6,893 bases of DNA from Oscillospiraceae bacterium (GTDB lineage Bacteria; Bacillota; Clostridia; Oscillospirales; Ruminococcaceae), in the NCBI GenBank assembly GCA_003445125.1, contig DLVP01000078.1, positions 1 to 6,893 on the forward strand, read 5' to 3'. The position numbers and the translations under genes are program-made. Each line of letters starts with the position of its first letter. Position 1 is the first letter of the stretch. Under the pieces are notes generated by a model. It was not told where the DNA came from and searched no databases. It saw only the letters and a list, made by a program, of their open reading frames with translations. Positions 1-5,741 of this stretch are shown in pieces.

Positions 1-18
1 AAGTTTTTTGACAAGCTG

Positions 19-54
19 AAATGCGCGCCGCGAATATTCGCGGCGCGCATTTTT
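19..54 (+). terminator. Rho-independent terminator built on a perfect 34-bp palindrome
   Basis: Positions 19-52 read the same on both strands, with a GC-rich arm of GCGCGCCGCG around an AATATT centre, and the hairpin runs into TTTTT at 50-54. In RNA this would be a very stable stem with a small loop, followed by a U-run, which is the classic intrinsic terminator layout. It probably ends a gene to the left of the window: one frame closes with TGA at 17-19 and another with TGA at 9-11, but too little is visible to call that gene. The opposite strand has only a 3-nt T-run after the stem, so termination is best supported for + strand transcripts. Confidence 0.8.
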
Positions 55-171
55 CTGTCGGTGAAACCTGAAAAGCGTCTGTCGGACGGCTTCGCGAAAC
101 CTCCGTTTTTCGGTAGGAGGTCACACACGATATTGCTCATAAAACCTGATAAAATCGGGAAATGAGATGGG
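55..171. other. Intergenic stretch with no gene seen
   Basis: No start codon with a usable ribosome binding site leads to a meaningful reading frame here. One frame stays open from the window edge to a TGA at 163-165, but it crosses the terminator palindrome and has an unconvincing composition. A 6-bp inverted repeat (99-104 with 116-121) contains an AGGAGG string at 115-120 that has no good start codon after it. The segment 91-113 resembles 217-241 in the downstream leader, sharing TTCGCRAAACC and CGTTTTTC blocks. I see no further function. Confidence 0.5.
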
Positions 172-200
172 TTGACGGCGGGGACAAAATATGCTATGAT
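172..200 (+). promoter_or_regulatory. Sigma-A-type promoter of the surface-protein gene
   Basis: The -35 box TTGACG (172-177) and -10 box TATGAT (195-200) are separated by exactly 17 bp. Each box differs from the housekeeping consensus at a single position. Transcription should start near 206-208, leaving a leader of about 165 nt before the ATG at 372. No other promoter of this quality was seen between the upstream terminator and the gene. This is a motif reading only; no transcription data are available. Confidence 0.82.
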
Positions 201-206
201 TAAAAA

Positions 207-371
207 GCTTCACAGATTCGCAAAACCGTGCGTTTTTCCGGATGTGTGTGTTTTGCGAAAACTTGCGCGAAAAGATGGGTATCCTGCGCGAAAGTGCGCA
301 GTGAAAACCTTGAACACGGACGTGAATTTTTGTATCATGTAGAAGTAAAAAATCTTTGGAGGGATTTTATT
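207..371 (+). promoter_or_regulatory. Long structured 5' leader of the surface-protein mRNA
   Basis: This is the expected untranslated leader between the predicted transcription start and the ATG at 372. It holds a perfect 10-bp inverted repeat, TTCGCAAAAC (217-226) with GTTTTGCGAA (250-259), enclosing a 23-nt loop. A second compact hairpin pairs CTGCGC (284-289) with GCGCAG (296-301), closed by a G-T pair and an AAAG loop. GTTTT (250-254) can instead pair with AAAAC (258-262), so the first hairpin has a competing local fold. The ribosome binding site GGAGGG (358-363) sits outside these stems. It matches no riboswitch class that I recognise. A regulatory role is inference; chance structure remains possible. 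Confidence 0.45.
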
Positions 372-1166
372 ATGAAAAAAGCACTTGCTCTTGTGTTGTC
401 CTTGCTGATGCTGATGACAGCAGCGGCAATCCCGGCGGCTGCCGTGGACAACTACACCCCGAAAACCGTGTATCTCGTTGCCAATGCGGACGGTACCTGC
501 TCTTTGCCGGACGGCTACGTGGTGTACATCGGAGACACGATTGTGGTTCCGAGAAAAGAAATGTCCTATGTCGGCGATTTTGTCAACAAAAACACCGGCG
601 AAACCGAGAAGGACGCTGTGATTTTTGCAAACAGCTATAAGGTCTACAGAGACAAGTCCCCCGTTGCCAGCATCTGGTCGGACTCTTTTGAGCTCAACGA
701 GAAGATCTGCGACAGCGCGAACGGCTGGAAGGAAGACGGTGCGACCATGGCGAAAGCCGGTACATACAGCCTGGTGCTGGAGCAGGGTCGCGACGGCGGA
801 TGGACCACCTATTATGACGGATTGAAAATTGACCTCATCACCTTTGAGGTTGTCGATCCCAAGACGGTGGATGAAATTGTCGTTCCGGGCACCGCTGTCG
901 TAACCACCTCTTCTGAGACGGCTTCCACGACGGAGACTTCTTCCGAAACGGCTTCTGTGGCAGAAACCTCTTCTGCGGCAACTTCTTCCGAAGCGGTTTC
1001 CTCTCAGGCAACGTCCTCTGCAGCGGCTTCTTCCGAGGCAGCTTCCTCTGTGGCGACCACGGACAATGAACCGAAGAACGGCACGCCTTGGCTGTGGATC
1101 GTGATCGCGGTGGTCGCTGTGGCGGCAGTGGTCGTGATCGTCCTGACAACCAAAAAGAAGAAATAA
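372..1166 (+). CDS. Secreted, C-terminally membrane-anchored protein of unknown function
   Basis: I do not recognise this 264-residue protein. The chosen ATG is preceded by GGAGGG at 358-363 with an 8-nt gap, and it opens directly with a signal peptide: MKKALALVLSLLMLM, then a small-residue stretch ending IPAAA, with likely cleavage after Ala24. Residues 25 to about 177 form the ectodomain, rich in aromatic and beta-type residues (YLVAN, YVVYIGDTIVV, TYSLVLEQ), suggesting a beta-sandwich; that fold is inference. Residues 179-228 are a stalk of ten 5-residue repeats rich in Ser, Thr, Ala and Glu. A hydrophobic helix follows (W240 to about L257), and the chain ends TTKKKK. The positive tail places the C-terminus inside and the ectodomain outside. 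There is no LPXTG sortase motif, so anchoring should be by the helix. The frame is open upstream to a GTG at 228, but that extension lacks a ribosome binding site and would bury the signal peptide. The gene is monocistronic, with its own promoter and terminator. Confidence 0.85.
   Translation: MKKALALVLSLLMLMTAAAIPAAAVDNYTPKTVYLVANADGTCSLPDGYVVYIGDTIVVPRKEMSYVGDFVNKNTGETEKDAVIFANSYKVYRDKSPVASIWSDSFELNEKICDSANGWKEDGATMAKAGTYSLVLEQGRDGGWTTYYDGLKIDLITFEVVDPKTVDEIVVPGTAVVTTSSETASTTETSSETASVAETSSAATSSEAVSSQATSSAAASSEAASSVATTDNEPKNGTPWLWIVIAVVAVAAVVVIVLTTKKKK
906..1055 (+). repeat. Ten tandem 15-bp units encoding the Ser/Thr/Ala stalk
   Basis: The segment divides without gaps into ten 15-bp units, approximate consensus RCTTCYTCYGNRGCR. 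They encode in order TSSET, ASTTE, TSSET, ASVAE, TSSAA, TSSEA, VSSQA, TSSAA, ASSEA and ASSVA (residues 179-228). The first four units also form two longer 30-bp repeats (TSSETASTTE and TSSETASVAE). Units differ mostly at third positions, so the array has diverged rather than arisen recently. Every unit keeps the frame, so gain or loss of units would only change the stalk length. Such low-complexity Ser/Thr linkers commonly act as extended, sometimes glycosylated spacers; that role is inferred here. Confidence 0.85.
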
Positions 1167-1180
1167 CTTTATACAAAGAG

Positions 1181-1214
1181 CAAAAAACACACCGCAACTG
1201 CGGTGTGTTTTTTG
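1181..1214 (+). terminator. Rho-independent terminator after the surface-protein gene
   Basis: A 15-bp perfect stem pairs 1181-1195 with 1200-1214 around the loop AACT. The core is ACACACCGC with GCGGTGTGT, and the distal half of the stem is A6 paired with T6 (1208-1213). It begins 14 nt after the TAA stop at 1164-1166. Because the A-run lies on the left side, the same hairpin could also terminate transcription from the right on the - strand. It separates the surface-protein unit from the ruv operon. Confidence 0.9.
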
Positions 1215-1232
1215 TGCTGTCGTCGGGAAAGG

Positions 1233-1265
1233 TTTGCGGAGATGGGGAATATTTTTTGCCGCAAA
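1233..1265. promoter_or_regulatory. Inverted repeat just upstream of the ruv promoter, possible operator
   Basis: TTTGCGG (1233-1239) and CCGCAAA (1259-1265) are perfect inverted copies separated by 19 nt, ending two bases before the -35 box. This could be a binding site for a dimeric regulator or a chance repeat. It does not match a Gram-positive LexA box (GAAC-N4-GTTC type), and I saw no such box between 1216 and 1326. The separation is longer than usual for a simple dimeric operator, hence the low confidence. Confidence 0.25.
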
Positions 1266-1267
1266 GG

Positions 1268-1296
1268 TTGAGAAATACAAAAAAATATGGTATACT
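1268..1296 (+). promoter_or_regulatory. Sigma-A-type extended -10 promoter of the ruv operon
   Basis: The -35 box TTGAGA (1268-1273) and -10 box TATACT (1291-1296) are 17 bp apart, and a TGG triplet lies immediately before the -10 box (1288-1290), giving an extended -10. Transcription should start near 1302-1304, so the leader before ruvC is only about 24 nt. It is the only strong promoter I noticed ahead of the seven-gene run that follows. ACTGT is repeated at 1294-1298 and 1299-1303 across the expected start site. Confidence 0.85.
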
Positions 1297-1326
1297 GTAC
1301 TGTAACTAACAGGAAAAAGGTGCAGT

Positions 1327-1827
1327 ATGATTGTTTTGGGAATCGAGCCCGGCTATGCCATTGTCGGATGGGGTGTGGTTGACTATCAGAATACCCGATT
1401 CAGACCGTTGGCGTACGGCGCGATCACAACACCGGCGGATATGGAGTTTTCTGCACGGCTGGAGCGGATATACGACGAAATGTCGCTGATTCTCGCAAAG
1501 TATAAGCCGCAGGAAGCGTCGGTAGAGGAACTATTTTTCACCAACAATAAAACTACGGGAATCGGCGTCGGTCAGGCGAGAGGCGTAATTCTGCTTGCCT
1601 GCCGTAAAGCGGGAGTTCCGGTCAGCGAGTATACGCCGATGCAGGTGAAGCAGGCAGTGGTCGGATACGGAAAAGCGGAAAAAAAGCAGGTCATGGAAAT
1701 GACAAAGGTGCTGTTGTCTTTGCCGTCGGTTCCGAAACCGGACGATACGGCGGATGCGTTGGCAATGGCGATCTGTCACGGACACTGTGCGGGATCGCTG
1801 TACAGTAAACTGATGAGAAGAGGGTGA
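1327..1827 (+). CDS. ruvC: Crossover junction endodeoxyribonuclease RuvC
   Basis: RuvC is the dimeric, metal-dependent nuclease that resolves Holliday junctions by paired nicks, working with RuvAB in recombinational repair. The 166-residue length is normal for the family. The RNase H-like fold is recognisable: strand-one motif VLGIEPGYAIVGWGVV (residues 3-18), VEELFF with the second catalytic acid at Glu67, the conserved NNKTTGIGVGQARG block (73-86), VKQAVVGYGKAEKKQV (107-122), and PDDTADALAMA with Asp140 and Asp143 as the last two acids. The odd point is residue 7, where the family has an Asp (GIDPG) and this gene has GAG, Glu. The ATG is fixed by homology and preceded by AAGGTG at 1317-1322, only 4 nt away. 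It is first in the operon, 4 nt before ruvA. Identity is very secure; full catalytic activity is less certain because of Glu7. Confidence 0.96.
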   Translation: MIVLGIEPGYAIVGWGVVDYQNTRFRPLAYGAITTPADMEFSARLERIYDEMSLILAKYKPQEASVEELFFTNNKTTGIGVGQARGVILLACRKAGVPVSEYTPMQVKQAVVGYGKAEKKQVMEMTKVLLSLPSVPKPDDTADALAMAICHGHCAGSLYSKLMRRG

Positions 1828-1831
1828 GCAT

Positions 1832-2431
1832 ATGCTGTATAGTTTGCGCGGAAAGCTCCTGCAGAAGGATGCCGGCTGGTTTGCGGTGGAATGCGGGGGC
1901 GTGGGATATAAGTGCTTGGCGACAATGAACACTTTGTCGCGGCTTCCCGTAAGCGGTGTGGAAGTGTTTGTGTATACGCACCTGAATGTGCGGGAAGACG
2001 CGGTGGATTTGTTCGGATTTTACGAGATCGGAGAGGTCAACTGCTTTCGCCAGTTGATTTCCGTGTCGGGAATCGGACCGAAAGCCGCGTTGTCGATTCT
2101 GTCCGCGATGACGCCCGAGGCGTTTGCTTTGTGCGTGGCGGCAAACGATGTCAAGGCGTTGACGCGGGTGCCGGGAATCGGCAGCAAAACAGCCCAGCGC
2201 GTGATTCTGGAACTGAAAGACAAGGTCAAGGACAGCGACGTGGCGGAGGGCTTCAAAAAAGCGCCGACCGCCGTGGCAGTCGGCGGCAATGTGGGCGAAG
2301 CGGTCAGTGCTCTGGTGGTGCTGGGATATTCGCACGGCGAAGCGGTCGGCGCACTGTCAGGCAGTGATCCCGACGCATCGGTGGAAGAGCTGATCAAAAT
2401 CGGACTGAAAAATCTGGCACGCATAAAGTAG
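1832..2431 (+). CDS. ruvA: Holliday junction branch migration protein RuvA
   Basis: RuvA binds four-way DNA junctions as a tetramer and loads the RuvB motor on opposite arms. At 199 residues it is normal length with all three domains. The N-terminal OB-fold spans about 1-63. Two helix-hairpin-helix elements follow, around SGIGP (79-83) and PGIGS (114-118). After a flexible linker near 138-152, a C-terminal RuvB-binding domain (about 153-199) contains [14 protein letters not shown]. The acidic pin residues that shape the junction crossover are present as Glu55-Asp56 in [11 protein letters not shown]. The ATG follows the ruvC stop by 4 nt, and its ribosome binding site (GAGGGTG, 1820-1826) overlaps the end of ruvC, so translation of the two is probably coupled. 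Nothing unusual is seen in the gene. Confidence 0.98.
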   Translation: MLYSLRGKLLQKDAGWFAVECGGVGYKCLATMNTLSRLPVSGVEVFVYTHLNVREDAVDLFGFYEIGEVNCFRQLISVSGIGPKAALSILSAMTPEAFALCVAANDVKALTRVPGIGSKTAQRVILELKDKVKDSDVAEGFKKAPTAVAVGGNVGEAVSALVVLGYSHGEAVGALSGSDPDASVEELIKIGLKNLARIK

Positions 2432-2441
2432 GAGGAACGGC

Positions 2442-3488
2442 ATGAGCGACAGGCAGGAAATGGACTTTGAAAACCGTATCGTTGCCGCGGAGTATACGCC
2501 GGAGGACTCAGATGCCGAAGTGTCTCTGCGCCCGAAAACAATGGACGAATATATCGGACAGGAGAAGGCAAAAGAAAACCTGAAGGTGTATATCGAAGCG
2601 GCAAAACAGCGCGGAGAGGCGTTGGATCACGTGCTTCTGTACGGACCTCCCGGACTCGGAAAAACCACGCTTGCGTGCATTATTGCCAATGAATTGAATG
2701 TCAATATCCGCATCACCTCCGGACCTGCCATCGAAAAGCCCGGAGATCTGGCGGCGCTGCTGACCAATCTCAGCCCGAACGATGTGCTGTTTATCGACGA
2801 GATTCACCGCTTGCCCCGCAGCGTGGAGGAAGTGCTGTATCCGGCGATGGAAGACTACGCCCTGGATATCATCATCGGGAAAGGACCGTCGGCACGCTCG
2901 ATTCGTATTGATCTTCAACGGTTTACCCTGGTCGGTGCCACCACGAGGGCGGGACAGCTTTCGGCACCGCTTCGGGATCGATTCGGCGTGATTTCGCGGT
3001 TGGAACTGTATACGCAGGAACAGCTTTGCTCCATCATTGTGCGCAGTGCGTCGCTTCTGGGCATTGCCTGCGATGCGGGTGGCGCGAGAGAACTGGCAAA
3101 GCGCTCGCGGGGAACACCGCGTATTGCCAACCGTCTGCTGAAACGCGCCCGCGATTTTGCGCAGGTGATTGGCGACGGAACCATTACAAAGGAAATTGCC
3201 GCGACGGCGCTGGATCGGTTGGAAATTGACGAATTGGGGCTGGATTCGGTGGATCGGCGGATGCTAATGACAATCATCAGAAATTACGGCGGCGGTCCGG
3301 TCGGACTGGAAACGCTGGCGGCGGCAATCGGCGAAGAAGCGGTCACATTGGAGGATGTCTGTGAACCGTATTTGATGCAGATCGGCTTTCTCAACCGCAC
3401 GCCGCGCGGCAGGTGCGTGACGTCGTTGGCATATGAGCATCTGGGGATTACGCCTGCAAACGGCGGGAACACCCAGCTTCAACTGTAA
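2442..3488 (+). CDS. ruvB: Holliday junction branch migration DNA helicase RuvB
   Basis: RuvB is the AAA+ ATPase that forms hexameric rings on DNA arms and drives branch migration of RuvA-bound junctions. The 348-residue protein is full length. It shows the N-terminal [11 protein letters not shown] block (30-40), Walker [10 protein letters not shown] (68-76), Walker B VLFIDEIH (115-122, Asp119 and Glu120), the segment [12 protein letters not shown] containing the RuvA-contacting beta hairpin, sensor 1 GATTRAG (165-171), an arginine-finger region PLRDRFG (176-182) and sensor 2 [10 protein letters not shown] (224-233). The C-terminal winged-helix DNA-binding domain (about 270-340) carries [16 protein letters not shown] and [16 protein letters not shown] at 2430-2435 overlaps the ruvA stop and lies 6 nt before the ATG. 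The ten-base gap to ruvA and shared function support one transcript. No truncation or missing motif is seen. Confidence 0.98.
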   Translation: MSDRQEMDFENRIVAAEYTPEDSDAEVSLRPKTMDEYIGQEKAKENLKVYIEAAKQRGEALDHVLLYGPPGLGKTTLACIIANELNVNIRITSGPAIEKPGDLAALLTNLSPNDVLFIDEIHRLPRSVEEVLYPAMEDYALDIIIGKGPSARSIRIDLQRFTLVGATTRAGQLSAPLRDRFGVISRLELYTQEQLCSIIVRSASLLGIACDAGGARELAKRSRGTPRIANRLLKRARDFAQVIGDGTITKEIAATALDRLEIDELGLDSVDRRMLMTIIRNYGGGPVGLETLAAAIGEEAVTLEDVCEPYLMQIGFLNRTPRGRCVTSLAYEHLGITPANGGNTQLQL

Positions 3489-3512
3489 ATGAATTTGAGG
3501 AGAGTTTTACGT

Positions 3513-4862
3513 ATGGGAAGAATTTTCGGAACGGACGGCGCTCGCGGAGTTGCCAATTCGGAACTGACCTGTGAACTGGCAATGAGCATCGGACGTGCGT
3601 CCGCGTGCGTACTGGCAAAAGAGGCAAAGCATCGCCCGAAGGTGGTTATCGGACAGGATACGCGTATCTCGTCGGATATGCTGTGCAATGCGCTGACGGC
3701 GGGGCTTTTGTCCGTGGGTGCCGATGTGCTGATTCTCGGCACGGTGCCGACACCTGCCGTGGCGTATCTGGTCGGTGCGTACGGTGCCGATGCGGGCATC
3801 ATGATTTCCGCATCGCACAATCCGGCGGAATATAACGGGATCAAGTTGTTTGACGGACACGGCTACAAGCTGCCGGATGCCTTGGAGGCGGAAATCGAGT
3901 CGCTGATTCTCGACGATTCAAGCGCGATTCCGGTGAAAATCGGCGGCGACCTGGGACGGGTAGAGACTTGCCAAACGGCAGTAAAGGACTATGCGGATCA
4001 TGTGGCAAAAACCGTGGGAGATCTGGATCTTCGCGGGAAAAAGGTATTGTTTGACTGTGCCAACGGCAGTGCGTCCGCGACGGCAAGAACGCTGTTTTCG
4101 CGTTTCGGCGCACAGTGCGAGTTTATCTGCGACACGCCGGACGGCGTGAATATCAACCGCGACTGCGGATCGACGCATATCAAAAATCTCGCCAATATGG
4201 TGCGCTGCGGCGGCTTTGACATCGGTTTTGCGTTTGACGGCGATGCCGATCGCTGCCTGGCGGTGGATGCCGAGGGTGAATTGATTGACGGCGACAAAAT
4301 CATTGCGATTTTTGCGAAATATCTGAAATCGGTCGGAAAACTGAAAAAGGATACTGCCGTGGTTACGGTAATGAGCAACATCGGCTTTAAGAAATTTGCG
4401 GCGGAAAACGGCGTCCATGTCGCTTCCACAAAGGTTGGCGACCGGTACGTGCTGGAAGAAATGCTCAAGGAAGGTTACAATATCGGCGGCGAACAGTCCG
4501 GTCATGTCATTTTCCTGGATTATGCGTCCACGGGCGACGGCGAACTGACGGCACTGTGGCTGCTGAATATTCTGGCGAAAACGGGCATGACGGCAAAAGA
4601 AGCCGCCTCGGTAATGGAAGTGTTCCCGCAGGTGATGGTCAATGTGCGGGTGGAAAACGAGAAAAAATCCGTGATCGATTCCGATGCAGACATTCGGAAG
4701 AAAATTGAACAGTGCGGGGAAACGCTCGGCGATTCCGGACGCGTCATGGTGCGTGCTTCGGGAACCGAACCCCTGATCCGCGTGATGCTGGAAGGACAGA
4801 ATATCGAAGAAATTCGTGAGATGGCGGAGGAGATTGCCGCCATGATTAAGGAAAGAGTATGA
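3513..4862 (+). CDS. glmM: Phosphoglucosamine mutase GlmM
   Basis: GlmM interconverts glucosamine-6-phosphate and glucosamine-1-phosphate in the cytoplasm, the step between GlmS and GlmU on the way to UDP-N-acetylglucosamine and peptidoglycan. The 449-residue protein has the family's usual length. Visible motifs are the N-terminal GRIFGTDGARGVANSEL, the phosphoserine loop ISASHNP (Ser101 is the phosphorylated residue by family knowledge), the metal loop DGDADR (242-247), the sugar-binding GGEQSGH (325-331) and the phosphate-binding RASGTEP (414-420). I chose ATG 3513 because GAGGAG at 3497-3502 precedes it and it gives the canonical N-terminus. An in-frame ATG at 3489, directly after the ruvB stop, has no ribosome binding site and would add eight unlikely residues. 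The gene lies 24 nt after ruvB and overlaps the next gene by 4 nt. In many Firmicutes glmM instead follows cdaA-ybbR; neither is visible here. Confidence 0.97.
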   Translation: MGRIFGTDGARGVANSELTCELAMSIGRASACVLAKEAKHRPKVVIGQDTRISSDMLCNALTAGLLSVGADVLILGTVPTPAVAYLVGAYGADAGIMISASHNPAEYNGIKLFDGHGYKLPDALEAEIESLILDDSSAIPVKIGGDLGRVETCQTAVKDYADHVAKTVGDLDLRGKKVLFDCANGSASATARTLFSRFGAQCEFICDTPDGVNINRDCGSTHIKNLANMVRCGGFDIGFAFDGDADRCLAVDAEGELIDGDKIIAIFAKYLKSVGKLKKDTAVVTVMSNIGFKKFAAENGVHVASTKVGDRYVLEEMLKEGYNIGGEQSGHVIFLDYASTGDGELTALWLLNILAKTGMTAKEAASVMEVFPQVMVNVRVENEKKSVIDSDADIRKKIEQCGETLGDSGRVMVRASGTEPLIRVMLEGQNIEEIREMAEEIAAMIKERV

Positions 4863-5725
4863 GAATAGCAGACAAATGGCAGGACTATCGGATTCTGGAC
4901 ACCTCCGACGGCGAAAAACTGGAAAGCTGGAACGGGGTAACCTTGGTGCGCCCTGATCCGCAGGTGATCTGGAAAACGCCGAAAACCGATCCGAACTGGA
5001 AGCACCCTGCGGCACATTACCTGCGCTCTTCGTCCGGCGGCGGACACTGGGACAACGAACAGATTACGAAAAAAGAATGGACGGTCTCCTACGGAGACCT
5101 CACATTTTCCATCCGCCCGACCGGGTTCAAGCATACGGGACTTTTCCCGGAGCAGGCAGTAAATTGGGACTATATGCGTTCGCTGATCAAAGAAGCCGAC
5201 CGTCCCGTCCGCGTGCTGAACCTGTTTGCCTATACCGGAGGAGCAACCGTCGCCTGTGCGGCGGCGGGAGCCGAGGTGTGCCATGTGGACGCGTCCAAGG
5301 GAATGGTGCAGTGGGCGAGAGACAATGCGCGCCTTTCGGGACTGGAAGATCGCCCGATCCGTTGGATTGTGGACGATTGCAAAAAATTTGTCGAGCGGGA
5401 AATCCGCCGCGGGAAAACCTATGACGGAATTATCATGGATCCTCCGTCTTACGGCAGAGGACCGTCGGGAGAAATGTGGCGGTTAGAGGACAATATCTAC
5501 GATTTTGTTTCTCTTTGCACGCAGGTTCTCGGCGACCGACCGCTGTTCTTTCTGCTCAATTCCTATACGACGGGCTTGTCTCCGTCGGTGATGGCGTATT
5601 TGCTGTCAAGTACGGTTGGGCAGAAATTCAAAGCGCAGATCACGGCGGATGAAATCGGACTGCCGGTGGAAAACGCGTGCTTCCCTTTGCCGTGCGGGTC
5701 CACGGCGATTGCCACTTTCAAATAA
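4859..5725 (+). CDS. Class I SAM-dependent methyltransferase, RlmI-like (COG1092-type)
   Basis: This 288-residue protein has the Rossmann methyltransferase core related to the rRNA methyltransferases RlmI and RlmK. Motif I, VLNLFAYTGGATVACAAAGA (119-138), binds S-adenosylmethionine and is followed by the acidic residue in CHVDASKGMVQWARDN (141-156), VDD at 171-173, and the catalytic-loop motif DPPSYGRG (194-201). The upstream block GLFPEQAVNWDYM (94-106) is typical of this branch. It lacks the N-terminal PUA RNA-binding domain of RlmI, and the strand after DPPS ends LLNSYTTG with no cysteine, so RlmI-type 5-methylcytosine chemistry is not supported. The substrate (RNA, protein or other) is unknown. 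The start ATG overlaps the glmM stop as ATGA, with AAGGA at 4848-4852, indicating translational coupling. The family call is firm; the target is not. Confidence 0.85.
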   Translation: MRIADKWQDYRILDTSDGEKLESWNGVTLVRPDPQVIWKTPKTDPNWKHPAAHYLRSSSGGGHWDNEQITKKEWTVSYGDLTFSIRPTGFKHTGLFPEQAVNWDYMRSLIKEADRPVRVLNLFAYTGGATVACAAAGAEVCHVDASKGMVQWARDNARLSGLEDRPIRWIVDDCKKFVEREIRRGKTYDGIIMDPPSYGRGPSGEMWRLEDNIYDFVSLCTQVLGDRPLFFLLNSYTTGLSPSVMAYLLSSTVGQKFKAQITADEIGLPVENACFPLPCGSTAIATFK

Positions 5726-5741
5726 GTTCGGAGGAATCGAA

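Noticed and set aside
133..155. Second promoter from TTGCTC and TAAAAT
   Set aside because: The boxes are only 11 bp apart, too close for sigma-A, and a far better promoter lies at 172-200.
1..165. Open frame running from the window edge to TGA at 163-165
   Set aside because: It reads through the terminator palindrome and has no recognisable protein sequence, so it is more likely a chance open frame than the end of an upstream gene.
228..371. N-terminal extension of the surface protein to a GTG at 228
   Set aside because: There is no ribosome binding site at 228, whereas GGAGGG precedes ATG 372, which opens directly with a signal peptide. The extension would place 48 residues before it and overlap the leader hairpins.
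1068..1088. Sortase anchoring signal before the C-terminal helix of the surface protein
   Set aside because: The residues preceding the helix (NEPKNGTP) contain no LPXTG-like motif, so anchoring by the membrane helix alone is the better reading.
838..1197. Arg/Pro-rich - strand frame across the stalk repeats
   Set aside because: Its repetitive composition is just the antisense of the 15-bp repeat array; there is no independent support for coding.
210..1280. Long open frame of 356 codons on the - strand
   Set aside because: It lies opposite the surface-protein gene, is Arg/His/Gly-rich in a way typical of antisense frames, runs through the terminator hairpin, and has no recognisable domain.
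1295..1312. Proteobacterial-type LexA box (CTGT...ACAG) at the ruv transcription start
   Set aside because: The possible half-site pairs have the wrong spacing (5 or 10 nt between CTGT and ACAG instead of 8), and this motif type is not expected in Firmicutes.
3489..3512. Earlier ATG for glmM directly after the ruvB stop
   Set aside because: It lacks an upstream ribosome binding site; GAGGAG at 3497-3502 serves the ATG at 3513, which gives the standard GlmM N-terminus.
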